Shown here piece after piece: positions 17,593-25,843 of a stretch of 40,820 nt of DNA. The stretch spans positions 1 through 40,820 of the forward strand of contig PGZD01000068.1 of the NCBI GenBank assembly GCA_002843155.1. The letters run 5' to 3'. Position 1 is the stretch's first letter. Each line of letters begins with the position of its first letter. This DNA is from Gammaproteobacteria bacterium HGW-Gammaproteobacteria-3 (GTDB lineage Bacteria; Pseudomonadota; Gammaproteobacteria; Methylococcales; Methylomonadaceae). The position numbers were made by a program, and so were the translations under genes. The notes beneath the pieces were generated by a model that saw only the letters and a list, made by a program, of their open reading frames with translations, was not told the origin of the DNA and searched no databases.

Positions 17593-18649
17593 TTAGCGCA
17601 ATGGCGGCAAACCGGAATCGACACCGGCATTCTGCGCTCTGTGCCTTAAAAAATGATCCATCAACACAATCGCCATCATGGCTTCGGCGATGGGCGTAGC
17701 TCTGATGCCCACGCACGGATCGTGGCGGCCTTTCGTCACCACCTCGATCGCTTCGCCTTTGACATTGATGCTTTTTCCCGGCAACCTTAGGCTCGATGTG
17801 GGCTTGAGCGCAATACCGGCAATGATGGCCTGACCGCTGCTGATGCCCCCTAAAATGCCACCGGCATGATTGCTCAAAAAACCGTTCGGTGTGATTTCAT
17901 CTCTGAATTCAGTGCCTTTGCTTTCGATACAGGCAAAACCGTCGCCGATTTCAACGCCTTTGACGGCATTGATGCTCATCAAGGCATGAGCAATATCGGC
18001 ATCGATGCGGTCGAAGACCGGCTCGCCTAAACCCGGCGGCACACCGGTGGCTACCACGTTGATTCGGGCGCCGATTGATTCGCCTTGCTTTCGCAGCGCG
18101 TCCATATAGGCTTCCATTTCCGGTATTTTATCGCTATCGGGGCAAAAAAACGGATTCGTGTCAATAATAGACCAATCCAGTTTTTCGCTTTTAATCGGGC
18201 CTAATTGGGCCAGATAACCTCTGATTTCGATACCGGCGGTTAATTTTAAATATTTTTTTGCGATGGCCCGAAGAACGACCTCCGCCGCGATAATCCCTAA
18301 AGCCGTATTTTTGCTGGTAGGTATAATCGGCATGACCGGGCCTGAAAGTTTCGGCAATGTCGGAATAATCTTTGGAACGTTGGTCGGTGTTTTCAATCAG
18401 CAAACCAATCGGCGTGCCGGTGGTTTTACCTTCGAATACGCCGGACAAAATCTTCACGGCATCGGCTTCCCGGCGCTGCGTGGTATGCCTTGACGTACCC
18501 GGTTTACGTCGGTCGAGATCATTCTGAATATCAGCTTCGGACAAGGTCATTCCCGGGGGACAACCATCGACGATACCGCCCAAAGCAGTACCATGGCTTT
18601 CGCCAAAAGACGTGAAGGTAAATAATTTTCCTATCGTGTTTCCGGACAT
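17593..18649 (-). pseudogene. aroC: Chorismate synthase gene broken by a deletion/frameshift
   Basis: Chorismate synthase converts 5-enolpyruvylshikimate-3-phosphate to chorismate, the last shikimate-pathway step. The first 127 residues ([20 protein letters not shown] ... [26 protein letters not shown]) are normal. After position 18269 the frame is lost and resumes in another frame as [20 protein letters not shown] to the normal C-terminus. The residues usually found at the joint (ARETAMRVAAG in relatives) are absent: one base remains where 33 are expected, i.e. an apparent 32-bp deletion. Pieces of 127 and 224 residues plus the missing 11 equal the usual length of about 361. The rest is well conserved, so the lesion is recent or an assembly artefact. 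It lies 1 bp downstream of prmB. Confidence 0.93.
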
Positions 18650-18650
18650 A

Positions 18651-19583
18651 TCAACTCAAGGCTTGTTCAAATAAAGGGGTGTAAAGACTTAACTGCTCGG
18701 CGGTCAGTAGCAATACGCCATCACCGCCGCGTTCAAAATCCAGCCAATAAAAAGGTACGGTGGGAAACAGGTTTTGCAAGGTTTCGGCGCTGCTGCCGAC
18801 TTCGATAACCAAAATGCCTCGTTCCGTCAGAAACTTATTTGCCTCGCTCAAAATACGCAGCACCAAGTCAAGTCCGGTTTTGCCGCCTTTAAATCCCATC
18901 GCCGGTTCGTGATGAAATTCCCGGGGCAAATTCTGCCATTCTTCTAACGCGACATACGGCGGATTGCTGACAATGAGGTCATAGTGCTTAGCTGGCAAGT
19001 CGGCAAATAAATCCGATTTTAAAAGCCCCATTTCGTCCGACAACCCGTACCGCTCAATATTGATTTGGGCCACGGCCAAAGCCTCATCCGACAGATCAAG
19101 CGCATCCACTCGGGCATTGGGGAAAGCCAAAGCGCAGGCAATGGCGATGCAGCCGCTGCCGGTGCATAAGTCCAAAATATTTGCGACGGCGTCAGCTTCC
19201 AGCCAGGGCGAAAACTGCGCCTCGATCAATTCGGCAATCGGCGAACGGGGCACCAGCACCCGCTCATCGACATAAAATGTCAGACCGGCGAACAACGCTT
19301 CATGGGTCAGGTAAGCGGCGGGTTTACGGGTGGCGATACGCTGCTCGATCAAGTCTATCACCGCAACTCTTTCTGCCGGAGTGAGCACGCTATCCAGATA
19401 AACCGGAGCCAAATCATAAGGCTGGTGCAAACCATATAAAACAATAGCGGCCGCCTCGTCCAGCGCCGAAGCGGTACCATGACCGAAACAAAGCTCAGCT
19501 TCGTTAAACCGGCTGGCTCCCCAGCGGATATAATCGCGCAGAGTGGCCAATGTATTTGCAACATCGGATAAAGGGGGATTCAT
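18651..19583 (-). CDS. prmB: Ribosomal protein L3 N5-glutamine methyltransferase
   Basis: A SAM-dependent methyltransferase of 310 residues that methylates a Gln of ribosomal protein L3. The SAM-binding motif is [20 protein letters not shown], and the amide-methyltransferase signature SNPPYV is intact. The N-terminal helical domain and the PRSPIAELI segment, which differs from the PrfA/PrfB-specific PrmC in this region, favour PrmB. The prmB-aroC order is common in gammaproteobacteria. The gene ends 1 bp before aroC, suggesting co-transcription. ATG at 19581-19583. Confidence 0.93.
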   Translation of the reverse strand: MNPPLSDVANTLATLRDYIRWGASRFNEAELCFGHGTASALDEAAAIVLYGLHQPYDLAPVYLDSVLTPAERVAVIDLIEQRIATRKPAAYLTHEALFAGLTFYVDERVLVPRSPIAELIEAQFSPWLEADAVANILDLCTGSGCIAIACALAFPNARVDALDLSDEALAVAQINIERYGLSDEMGLLKSDLFADLPAKHYDLIVSNPPYVALEEWQNLPREFHHEPAMGFKGGKTGLDLVLRILSEANKFLTERGILVIEVGSSAETLQNLFPTVPFYWLDFERGGDGVLLLTAEQLSLYTPLFEQALS

Positions 19584-19660
19584 TGATAAACAACCAGCTA
19601 CTCGACTAAACGTGCGATTTTAAACTAAACTCTTAAGGCTTGCCTGAATATCGAATCATC

Positions 19661-20542
19661 ATGAGCACAATCCCTGAAACTTCCAAAGCAGCTAATGATC
19701 TGACGCAAAATCGTCTTTATCTTGAATGCTGCAAATCCATGCTGGCGGACAAGCTACAGTTGCCGACCATTCCCGATGTCGCATTCAAAATTCGGCGAGC
19801 AATTAATGACCAAAAAGCCAATAACGCCAGAATCGCCCGAGTGGTGCAAATCGACCCGTCGATCACCGCCCGTTTGATCAGAATCGCCAACAGCCCTTTA
19901 TATCGCGGCCGCAGAAAAATAGAAAGTTGTCCTGAGGCACTCACACGTCTTGGTTTGAAAGCGGCGCAAGATATAATCACCGCCTTTGCCATGAAGGCGG
20001 TTTTCCAGGCTAAATCACCGCTCATTCGCAAAAAAATGATCGATTTGTGGGGCCACAGCAGCTATGTTGCAGCCATCAGCGCCGTCTTCGCCCATAAAAC
20101 GCCCGGTTTCGATCCCGACAAGGCCATGTTGGCCGGTTTGATTCATGATATTGGCATCGTGCCGATTTTGACCTATGCCGACAAGCATCCGGATCTGGTT
20201 CAGAACCCTAAAGACCTTAGCGAAACGGTCAGGAGATTGCGCGTCGATATCGGTATGCAGATTGTCCGCAGTTGGGATTTTCCCCGGGATTTTGAAGAGG
20301 TCGTCACCCATGCCGAAAATTGGTACCGTGACAGCGGCGAGTCTGCCGATTATGCCGATATTGTCATCATTGCCCAACTGCACAGTTTCATTGGCAAAAT
20401 AGACATCAAGAAAATGCCGCCAATCGATCAGTTACCGGCCTATAAAAAACTGGCTAAAGGCCAGCTCAATGTCGATACCAGTATTTCTATTCTGGATTTG
20501 GCTAAAGATGAAATCGAAGCCATCCGGCAACTGTTGAATTAG
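19661..20542 (+). CDS. HDOD-domain signalling protein
   Basis: A 293-residue protein consisting mostly of one HDOD domain, a helical relative of HD phosphohydrolases used in bacterial signalling and stress or motility control. Motifs: LPTIPDVAFKIRRAINDQKA near the start, then DPSITARLIRIANSPLYRG, LTRLGLKAAQDIITAFAMKA, and GLIHDIGIVPIL in the HD-like position. There is no attached GGDEF, kinase or receiver domain. ATG 19661 is preferred over the upstream TTG (19640). It diverges from prmB and is followed after 7 bp by the FliK-like gene, so the two probably form an operon. Confidence 0.88.
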   Translation: MSTIPETSKAANDLTQNRLYLECCKSMLADKLQLPTIPDVAFKIRRAINDQKANNARIARVVQIDPSITARLIRIANSPLYRGRRKIESCPEALTRLGLKAAQDIITAFAMKAVFQAKSPLIRKKMIDLWGHSSYVAAISAVFAHKTPGFDPDKAMLAGLIHDIGIVPILTYADKHPDLVQNPKDLSETVRRLRVDIGMQIVRSWDFPRDFEEVVTHAENWYRDSGESADYADIVIIAQLHSFIGKIDIKKMPPIDQLPAYKKLAKGQLNVDTSISILDLAKDEIEAIRQLLN

Positions 20543-20549
20543 GCGCTGT

Positions 20550-22076
20550 GTGGACATCAAGTTACCCATCGATGCTAAAAGCCAACTGGCGCTGGCGCAA
20601 ATCAAGAACAATCCGCCGACACTGAAAGCCGGTCAGATCATCGAGGCCAAAGTGCTGCAAACACAAGCGGGTATCAATGCCTTGACGCTGGAATTAGGGA
20701 GTAAAACACTCCGGTTACAAAGCGACCGGCCCATCACGTTAAACCCGGGCGCACCGCTAAAGCTTGAAGTGCTGCAAGTTACGCCCAGCCCGGTATTCAA
20801 AATAATCAATGCCACGCAAGATGGCGCCAATCTCACGGTACTCAAACCGCCCCAAGCCGAAAATAGCCTGCTTAAAACCCAGACACCGCCCGATGAAAAC
20901 ACGCTTGCCAAAAATTCAGCATCCTTCGATAAAAGCGCCCCACTGCCGCCGCCCCGGACCGCTTCAGGCACGAGAGAGGCCTTGGTGGTAACGGCCAAAG
21001 TGGTAGCGGTAGTTCAAAATCAGGTTCAGTTGCAATTATCCAGCGCCGCCACCGGGCAAAAACCGGCCGCCTCGATTCAAATAACGCTGAACCGCGCAAC
21101 GACGGCTCAATTGCAACCGGGTCAGACGGTGCATCTGGAAATGAGCCAAAGCGGCGCCACGCCCACATTCAAGCTGGCTGAAACGCCGATCAAAATCACC
21201 GATCTGGTCAAGCAGTATTTACCCATTCATGAATCTCCGGTGCAATTTGTCAAACAATTGATGGCTACGCTGCCGACATTGCAACGCAGTGAAAGTGTCC
21301 CGGTCGCTCTGAAACGTCTGGCCGCGCAAATCATGCAGAATCTCCCCCGGCAACAGCAACTGACCCAGGGCGCCTCGCTCAAACAAGCTATCAGCCAGTC
21401 CGGCGTGTTTCTTGAAACAAATCTGGCGGCATCGCTGAAACTGCCTGATTCCGAAGCGACATCGCAGCCTTCGCAATCACCTCTCCCGGCTCAGCAATCT
21501 CAACTGCCGCCGACAAGCGATTTCAAAGCCCAGTTGCTGAAGCTGATTGCCGCGCTGAAGCACGAAACCGGTTCACAAAATGAAGCGACAGTCACGCCAA
21601 ACGAGCAAAACCAGCTCAAAGCTTTGTTACAGAAAACCGAAAGCAGCGTCGCCACCATCATTCTCGATCAATTGACTTCGCTGCCTGACGACCAAACCAC
21701 GCAACAGCTTTGGTCTCTGGAAATACCTTTTCTCGACAAAGGCAAGGCTCAGTCGGTCAGAATCGAAATAGAAAAGGATGCACAAAAAAACGAGGCGCAA
21801 GACAAATCCGGATGGTCGGTCACTATCACCGTCACACCGCCTGGTCTGGGAACGGTGCATTGCAAGGTATCCTGTCAGGATGGCGTCATCAACAGCCATT
21901 TCTGGAGCCAAAAGACCGAGATCACAGACTTGATCAAACAAAATCTCGACACCTTCAGGCAGCAACTGGAAAATTCAGGTCTGGAAATCGGCCATCTGGG
22001 CGCGATTGAAGGAGAGCCCACTCAAGTCAAATACGCTGGGTTTTCAGGAACAAAGTTGTTTGATGAGAATGCCTGA
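20550..22076 (+). CDS. FliK-like flagellar hook-length control domain protein
   Basis: A 508-residue protein starting at GTG (20550). The first three quarters are low-complexity, rich in Gln, Ala, Thr and Pro, with beta-like segments. The C-terminal 110 residues (SLEIPFLDKGKAQSVRIEIE, then GWSVTITVTPPGLGTVHCKV and LIKQNLDTFRQQLENSGLEI) match the Flg_hook domain of FliK, which switches export specificity once the hook is long enough. No other flagellar genes are near; its partner here is the HDOD gene. The architecture (long disordered region, then the switch domain) fits a true FliK or a diverged relative of a type III export ruler. I do not assign fliK because the context does not support it. 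Confidence 0.7.
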   Translation: MDIKLPIDAKSQLALAQIKNNPPTLKAGQIIEAKVLQTQAGINALTLELGSKTLRLQSDRPITLNPGAPLKLEVLQVTPSPVFKIINATQDGANLTVLKPPQAENSLLKTQTPPDENTLAKNSASFDKSAPLPPPRTASGTREALVVTAKVVAVVQNQVQLQLSSAATGQKPAASIQITLNRATTAQLQPGQTVHLEMSQSGATPTFKLAETPIKITDLVKQYLPIHESPVQFVKQLMATLPTLQRSESVPVALKRLAAQIMQNLPRQQQLTQGASLKQAISQSGVFLETNLAASLKLPDSEATSQPSQSPLPAQQSQLPPTSDFKAQLLKLIAALKHETGSQNEATVTPNEQNQLKALLQKTESSVATIILDQLTSLPDDQTTQQLWSLEIPFLDKGKAQSVRIEIEKDAQKNEAQDKSGWSVTITVTPPGLGTVHCKVSCQDGVINSHFWSQKTEITDLIKQNLDTFRQQLENSGLEIGHLGAIEGEPTQVKYAGFSGTKLFDENA

Positions 22077-22192
22077 ATATACTTTTCTGATTACACATGA
22101 CTGGTCGCCGGATGCGGCGTTTTTCAAGTAGGCCAGGAGTCTGTCGGACTTAAATCTATAAAGCCTTGATTTTGTTAAAATTCACGTAAAAC

Positions 22193-22225
22193 GCAAAAAT
22201 CAAAACCTCCGGCAAAGCCGGAGGC
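22193..22225 (-). terminator. Rho-independent terminator downstream of miaA
   Basis: Perfect 8-bp stem CCTCCGGC (22206-22213) with GCCGGAGG (22217-22224) around an AAA loop. Read on the minus strand it is followed by TTTTGATTTTTG, a good U-tract, about 100 bp after the miaA stop. It would end transcription of mutL-miaA. Confidence 0.8.
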
Positions 22226-22236
22226 TTGAAAATGTG

Positions 22237-22281
22237 AACCGCTCAAAGCGGGTTAAGATTTGTACCACCTAAAGCTGGTGG
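22237..22281 (-). repeat. Two further small hairpins between miaA and its terminator
   Basis: AACCGCT/AGCGGGTT (22237-22254) and CCACC/GGTGG (22265-22281) are short inverted repeats with A-rich loops, arranged in series with the terminator hairpin. Three consecutive hairpins of this kind could be a structured 3' UTR or the end of an IS200/IS605-type element. Confidence 0.5.
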
Positions 22282-22328
22282 GTTGTTTAGTTTTGTCGAA
22301 AGAAACCGGTCTACTCGACCAATAAATG

Positions 22329-23264
22329 TTAAGGCTGGGGTAACGTAGCCTTGATATTTTCAAGTAAATGCGTCGGGTCGGTAGTAAACCAGTGCGCATC
22401 GGTTTCCCGGCGCAACCAGGTAAACTGGCGTTTGGCCAGTTGCCGGGTGGCGACAATGGCTTTTTCCACCAGAGCGGCTTCATCGTATTCACCGTGCAGA
22501 TAAGACCACACCTGACGGTAACCGACCGTGCGCAGCGAGGGCATTTTTTCCGATAAATCGCCGCGTTGATAAAGTTTTTGTACTTCTTCAATCAAGCCTT
22601 GGTCGAGCATGTGCCTGAACCGTAGCGCGATCCGTTCATGCAGCACTTTTCTGTCGCCGGGAGCGAGCACCAGTTTAGTGATTCGATAAGGCACGGGCTG
22701 CGTTTGCGTTTGCCTGAACAATGCGCTCAATGGCTGCCCGGTCAGCTCGAACACTTCCAGCGCGCGCTGAACCCGTTGCGGGTCGTTGGGGTGGATACGC
22801 GCGGCCGCTTCGGGATCGATGGCTGCCAGTTTTTGGTGCATCGCGGCTTTACCCGATTCGGCCAGTTCCTGTTCCAGACGTTTTCTGATTGCGGGATTGG
22901 CAGGGGGTAATTGCGCCAGACCTTGCGTGAGGGCGTTGAAATAGAGCAGTGTGCCGCCTACCAGCAGCGGTATTTTGCCGCGCTCGCTGATGTCGGCCAT
23001 TAACGCCAGGGCCCGGTGTCGGAATTGTCCGGTCGAAAAGGCTTCACTCGGGTCGATGATGTCGATTAAATGATGTGCAATACCGCCTCTTTCTTCCAGC
23101 GTCGGCTTGGCCGTGCCGATATCCATGCCTTTATAAACCAGCGCCGAATCGACGCTGATAATTTCGGCATCGATAGCTTGCGCAAGTTGCACCGATAACG
23201 CGGTTTTACCGGAAGCGGTCGGGCCCATCAGGAAAATGGCGGGCGGCCAATCAAGGTTTATCAT
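22329..23264 (-). CDS. miaA: tRNA dimethylallyltransferase
   Basis: Transfers a dimethylallyl group to A37 of tRNAs reading UNN codons, giving i6A. The P-loop GPTASGKT lies at residues 14-21, followed by the substrate motifs EIISVDSALVYKGMDIGTAK, HHLIDIIDP and VGGTLLYFNAL, then the RTVGYRQVWSYL and RQLAKRQFTWLR segments. Length is 311 residues. ATG at 23262-23264 is chosen: an upstream in-frame start lies inside mutL and adds 26 unrelated residues. The gene follows mutL by 2 bp, the standard gammaproteobacterial order, but hfq is not found downstream. Confidence 0.95.
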   Translation of the reverse strand: MINLDWPPAIFLMGPTASGKTALSVQLAQAIDAEIISVDSALVYKGMDIGTAKPTLEERGGIAHHLIDIIDPSEAFSTGQFRHRALALMADISERGKIPLLVGGTLLYFNALTQGLAQLPPANPAIRKRLEQELAESGKAAMHQKLAAIDPEAAARIHPNDPQRVQRALEVFELTGQPLSALFRQTQTQPVPYRITKLVLAPGDRKVLHERIALRFRHMLDQGLIEEVQKLYQRGDLSEKMPSLRTVGYRQVWSYLHGEYDEAALVEKAIVATRQLAKRQFTWLRRETDAHWFTTDPTHLLENIKATLPQP

Positions 23265-23266
23265 AA

Positions 23267-25072
23267 CTATTGCCCGCGCAGGAAAAACCGATCCAAATCC
23301 TGTGTTGACAACTCGATCCAGGTCGGGCGGCCGTGATTGCATTGACCTATTCTTTCGGTGCGTTCCATGTCGCGCAGCAAGGCGTTCATTTCATCGAGTG
23401 AAAGCCGCCGATGTGCCCTGATCGAACCGTGACAGGCGACTCTCGCCAGAATTTCATTGGTTTTTTCCTGAATTCTCCGGCTCAGGCCGTGTTCGATGAG
23501 GTCGGCCAACACATCCTGGATCAAGGTTGCCATATCGGCGCCGTTCAATAATGCCGGAGCCGAACGCAAGACCAGGGTTTCAGGGCCTGAACGGTTCAAG
23601 TCAAAGCCCAGGCTTGCGAACAACCCGGCCTGTTCTTCGGCCAGATCGGCTTCATTCGTAGTGACTTTGATTTTAATCGGCAGCAACAGCGGCTGGCTCG
23701 GCACCGATCCTTGATGATAATGCTGTTTCAGGCGCTCATAAGTCACTCGCTCATGGGCTGCGTGGGCATCGACCAGAACAATGCCTTTGGCCGTTTCCGC
23801 CAGAATATAAATATTATGTAAATGCGCGATGGCATGACCTAAAGGATGAGGCTCATCGGCAGTCGGCGCGGGTACCTCGGCGTCTTTGTGCTGATACAAG
23901 CCGGCATAGGCTTGTATATCTTCCCGCACCTGCTGCGGCAGGGACGTTTGCCGGGGTTGGCTTTGGAAAAAAGCGGATTTTGCCACGAGGGCGGGACTGG
24001 GCGTTTGCGCGTCCTGAGGCGGCGGCGTAAAGCGTTCGGTTTGAGCGGCCATGCCGGTGTTCTGATGCCCGGGGCGAACATCGGCCAGGGAACGATGCAG
24101 GGCTTTGAATAAAAAGTCATGTACCAGGCGGCCTTCCCGAAAGCGAACTTCCAGTTTGGTCGGGTGCGCATTGACATCGACCAGCGACGGTTCCAGCGTC
24201 AGATACAAGACAAAAACCGGGTGACGGCCATGATACAGCACATCCTGATAAGCTTGTCTGATGGCGTGAGAGACCAGTTTGTCCTTGATCAGACGGCCAT
24301 TGACATAGAAAAACTGCATATCTTGCTGACTGCGCGAAAATGTCGGCAAACCGACCCAGCCCGATAAACGCAGACCCGACGCTTCGAACTTGATTTTGAC
24401 CGCATTGTCGATGAAGGCCGAACCGCAAATCGCGGCAATGCGCTGCTCCTGCTGGACTTCGGTTGCGGCCGGTTTGAAGTTTATGCTTTCGCGCTGATTA
24501 TGGTTCAGGATAAAACCGACATCAAAGCGGCTGAGCGCCATGCGCTTTATCAGCGTTTCGATATGGCCGAATTCGGTTTTTTCGGTTTTCATGAACTTGC
24601 GCCGCGCCGGTGTGTTGTAAAACAAATCGCGGACATCTATGGTCGTGCCTTGCGGGTGTGGATCGGGCTGGGCCGCTTCATCTTGCTCGCGGCCATCGGC
24701 GCTGACGCGCCAGGCGCATTCGGCGTCACACGTTCTGGAAATCAGCGTCAATCTGGAAACGGAACTGATGCTCGGCAACGCCTCGCCTCTGAATCCCATC
24801 GTCGCGACTTGTTCCAGGTCTTTCAGGGATGCGATTTTACTGGTGGCATGCCGGGACAACGCCAGCGGTAAATCTTCTTTGACAATGCCGCAACCATCGT
24901 CCCTGATTTTTATCGAACGGGCGCCGCCTTGTTCAATGTCGATGACAATGTGCCGGGCGTCGGCGTCAAAACTGTTTTCCACCAGCTCTTTCACCACGGA
25001 AGAGGGCCTTTCAACGACTTCGCCCGCCGCTATTTGATTGACCAGTTGAGTAGGGAGAGAACGAATGCGCAT
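23267..25072 (-). CDS. mutL: DNA mismatch repair protein MutL
   Basis: A GHKL ATPase that couples MutS mismatch recognition to MutH-type or other nicking. N-terminal motifs are complete: QIAAGEVVERPSSVVKELVE (with the catalytic Glu), DDGCGIVKEDL, RHATSKI and GFRGEALPSI. The middle linker is Pro- and Gln-rich (about residues 330-400), and the C-terminal dimerisation domain begins near HPLGHAIAHLHNIYILAET and ends CNHGRPTWIELS. No DQHAxxERxxYE endonuclease motif: the equivalent segment reads VDAHAAHERVTYERL, resembling MutH-partnered MutL proteins. Length is 601 residues (E. coli 615). First gene of mutL-miaA. Confidence 0.96.
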   Translation of the reverse strand: MRIRSLPTQLVNQIAAGEVVERPSSVVKELVENSFDADARHIVIDIEQGGARSIKIRDDGCGIVKEDLPLALSRHATSKIASLKDLEQVATMGFRGEALPSISSVSRLTLISRTCDAECAWRVSADGREQDEAAQPDPHPQGTTIDVRDLFYNTPARRKFMKTEKTEFGHIETLIKRMALSRFDVGFILNHNQRESINFKPAATEVQQEQRIAAICGSAFIDNAVKIKFEASGLRLSGWVGLPTFSRSQQDMQFFYVNGRLIKDKLVSHAIRQAYQDVLYHGRHPVFVLYLTLEPSLVDVNAHPTKLEVRFREGRLVHDFLFKALHRSLADVRPGHQNTGMAAQTERFTPPPQDAQTPSPALVAKSAFFQSQPRQTSLPQQVREDIQAYAGLYQHKDAEVPAPTADEPHPLGHAIAHLHNIYILAETAKGIVLVDAHAAHERVTYERLKQHYHQGSVPSQPLLLPIKIKVTTNEADLAEEQAGLFASLGFDLNRSGPETLVLRSAPALLNGADMATLIQDVLADLIEHGLSRRIQEKTNEILARVACHGSIRAHRRLSLDEMNALLRDMERTERIGQCNHGRPTWIELSTQDLDRFFLRGQ

Positions 25073-25150
25073 ACTGCTGCCGGAACAAAACGCTTATTTT
25101 AACTGACTGTAAACTATTTGTGTAAGCGATTAAATTATACTCATCGTAGA

Positions 25151-25215
25151 TCAAAATTCGGCCCTTCACCTAGCGTTACATGAGGGGCCTCCTTAAAAGC
25201 GGTGCCGAAATTTGA
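25151..25215. repeat. Near-perfect inverted repeat in the mutL-mobB intergenic region
   Basis: TCAAAATTCGGC (25151-25162) and GCCGAAATTTGA (25204-25215) pair with a single mismatch; between them CCCTTCA and TGAGGGG can pair as well, giving a long cruciform or RNA hairpin of about 65 bp. It could be a MITE-like remnant or a divergent regulatory element. Confidence 0.55.
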
Positions 25216-25270
25216 AGTGCGAAAGGTATATGTATGGATCAAGCACACACAAAAACAGGGCAAGGCGGCG

Positions 25271-25276
25271 TATAAT
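25271..25276 (+). promoter_or_regulatory. -10 promoter element for mobB-moeA
   Basis: Exact TATAAT, 37 bp before the mobB ATG. No good -35 box is visible at 17 bp, so the promoter may need an activator or have a weak -35. Confidence 0.4.
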
Positions 25277-25312
25277 AAAAAGTCTTGAATTCAATCGATA
25301 GCCGCCAAGACC

Positions 25313-25843
25313 ATGCTTCAATCACGCCCGCCCATTTTAGGTTTCGCCGCTTTCAGCGGAACCGGTAAAACAACGCTGCTCACCCAATTAATTCCATTGT
25401 TGAAGCAACAGGGGCTCGCGCTTGGCCTGATCAAGCACAGCCATCATAGTTTTGACATAGACCAGCCCGGCAAAGACAGCTACCGGCTGCGGGCGGCAGG
25501 CGCAGCCACGGTTTTGTTGGCGTCTTCCCGCCGACGTGCGATTATTACCGAATTCGAGCCGGAACAGGAACCCCGATTGACCGATCAGATCAGCGCTCTG
25601 GCGCACACGAAACCGGATTTGATTTTGGTCGAAGGTTTCAAGGCGGAATCTTTCCCGAAAATCGAATTGCATCGTCCCGCATTAAATAAACCCTTGCTCT
25701 ATCCTGATGATCGCGACATTATCGCGGTGGCGTCGGATTGCCCACTGGCTTTGCCCGAACATCTGGTCGCGCTTGACATAAATGCACCCGATCAAATTGC
25801 CCAATTCATTTTAACCCGTTTTATGGAGCCGCTTCGTGATTGA
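25313..25843 (+). CDS. mobB: Molybdopterin-guanine dinucleotide biosynthesis adaptor protein MobB
   Basis: A GTP-binding adaptor for conversion of molybdenum cofactor to its dinucleotide form, working with MobA. The Walker A motif is GFAAFSGTGKTTLL (residues 10-23), followed by GLIKHSHHSFDIDQPGKDSY and LILVEGFKAESFPKIELHR, both typical of the family. Length is 176 residues. ATG 25313 is used. It overlaps moeA by 8 bp, so the two are translationally coupled. mobA is not in the window. Confidence 0.94.
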   Translation: MLQSRPPILGFAAFSGTGKTTLLTQLIPLLKQQGLALGLIKHSHHSFDIDQPGKDSYRLRAAGAATVLLASSRRRAIITEFEPEQEPRLTDQISALAHTKPDLILVEGFKAESFPKIELHRPALNKPLLYPDDRDIIAVASDCPLALPEHLVALDINAPDQIAQFILTRFMEPLRD

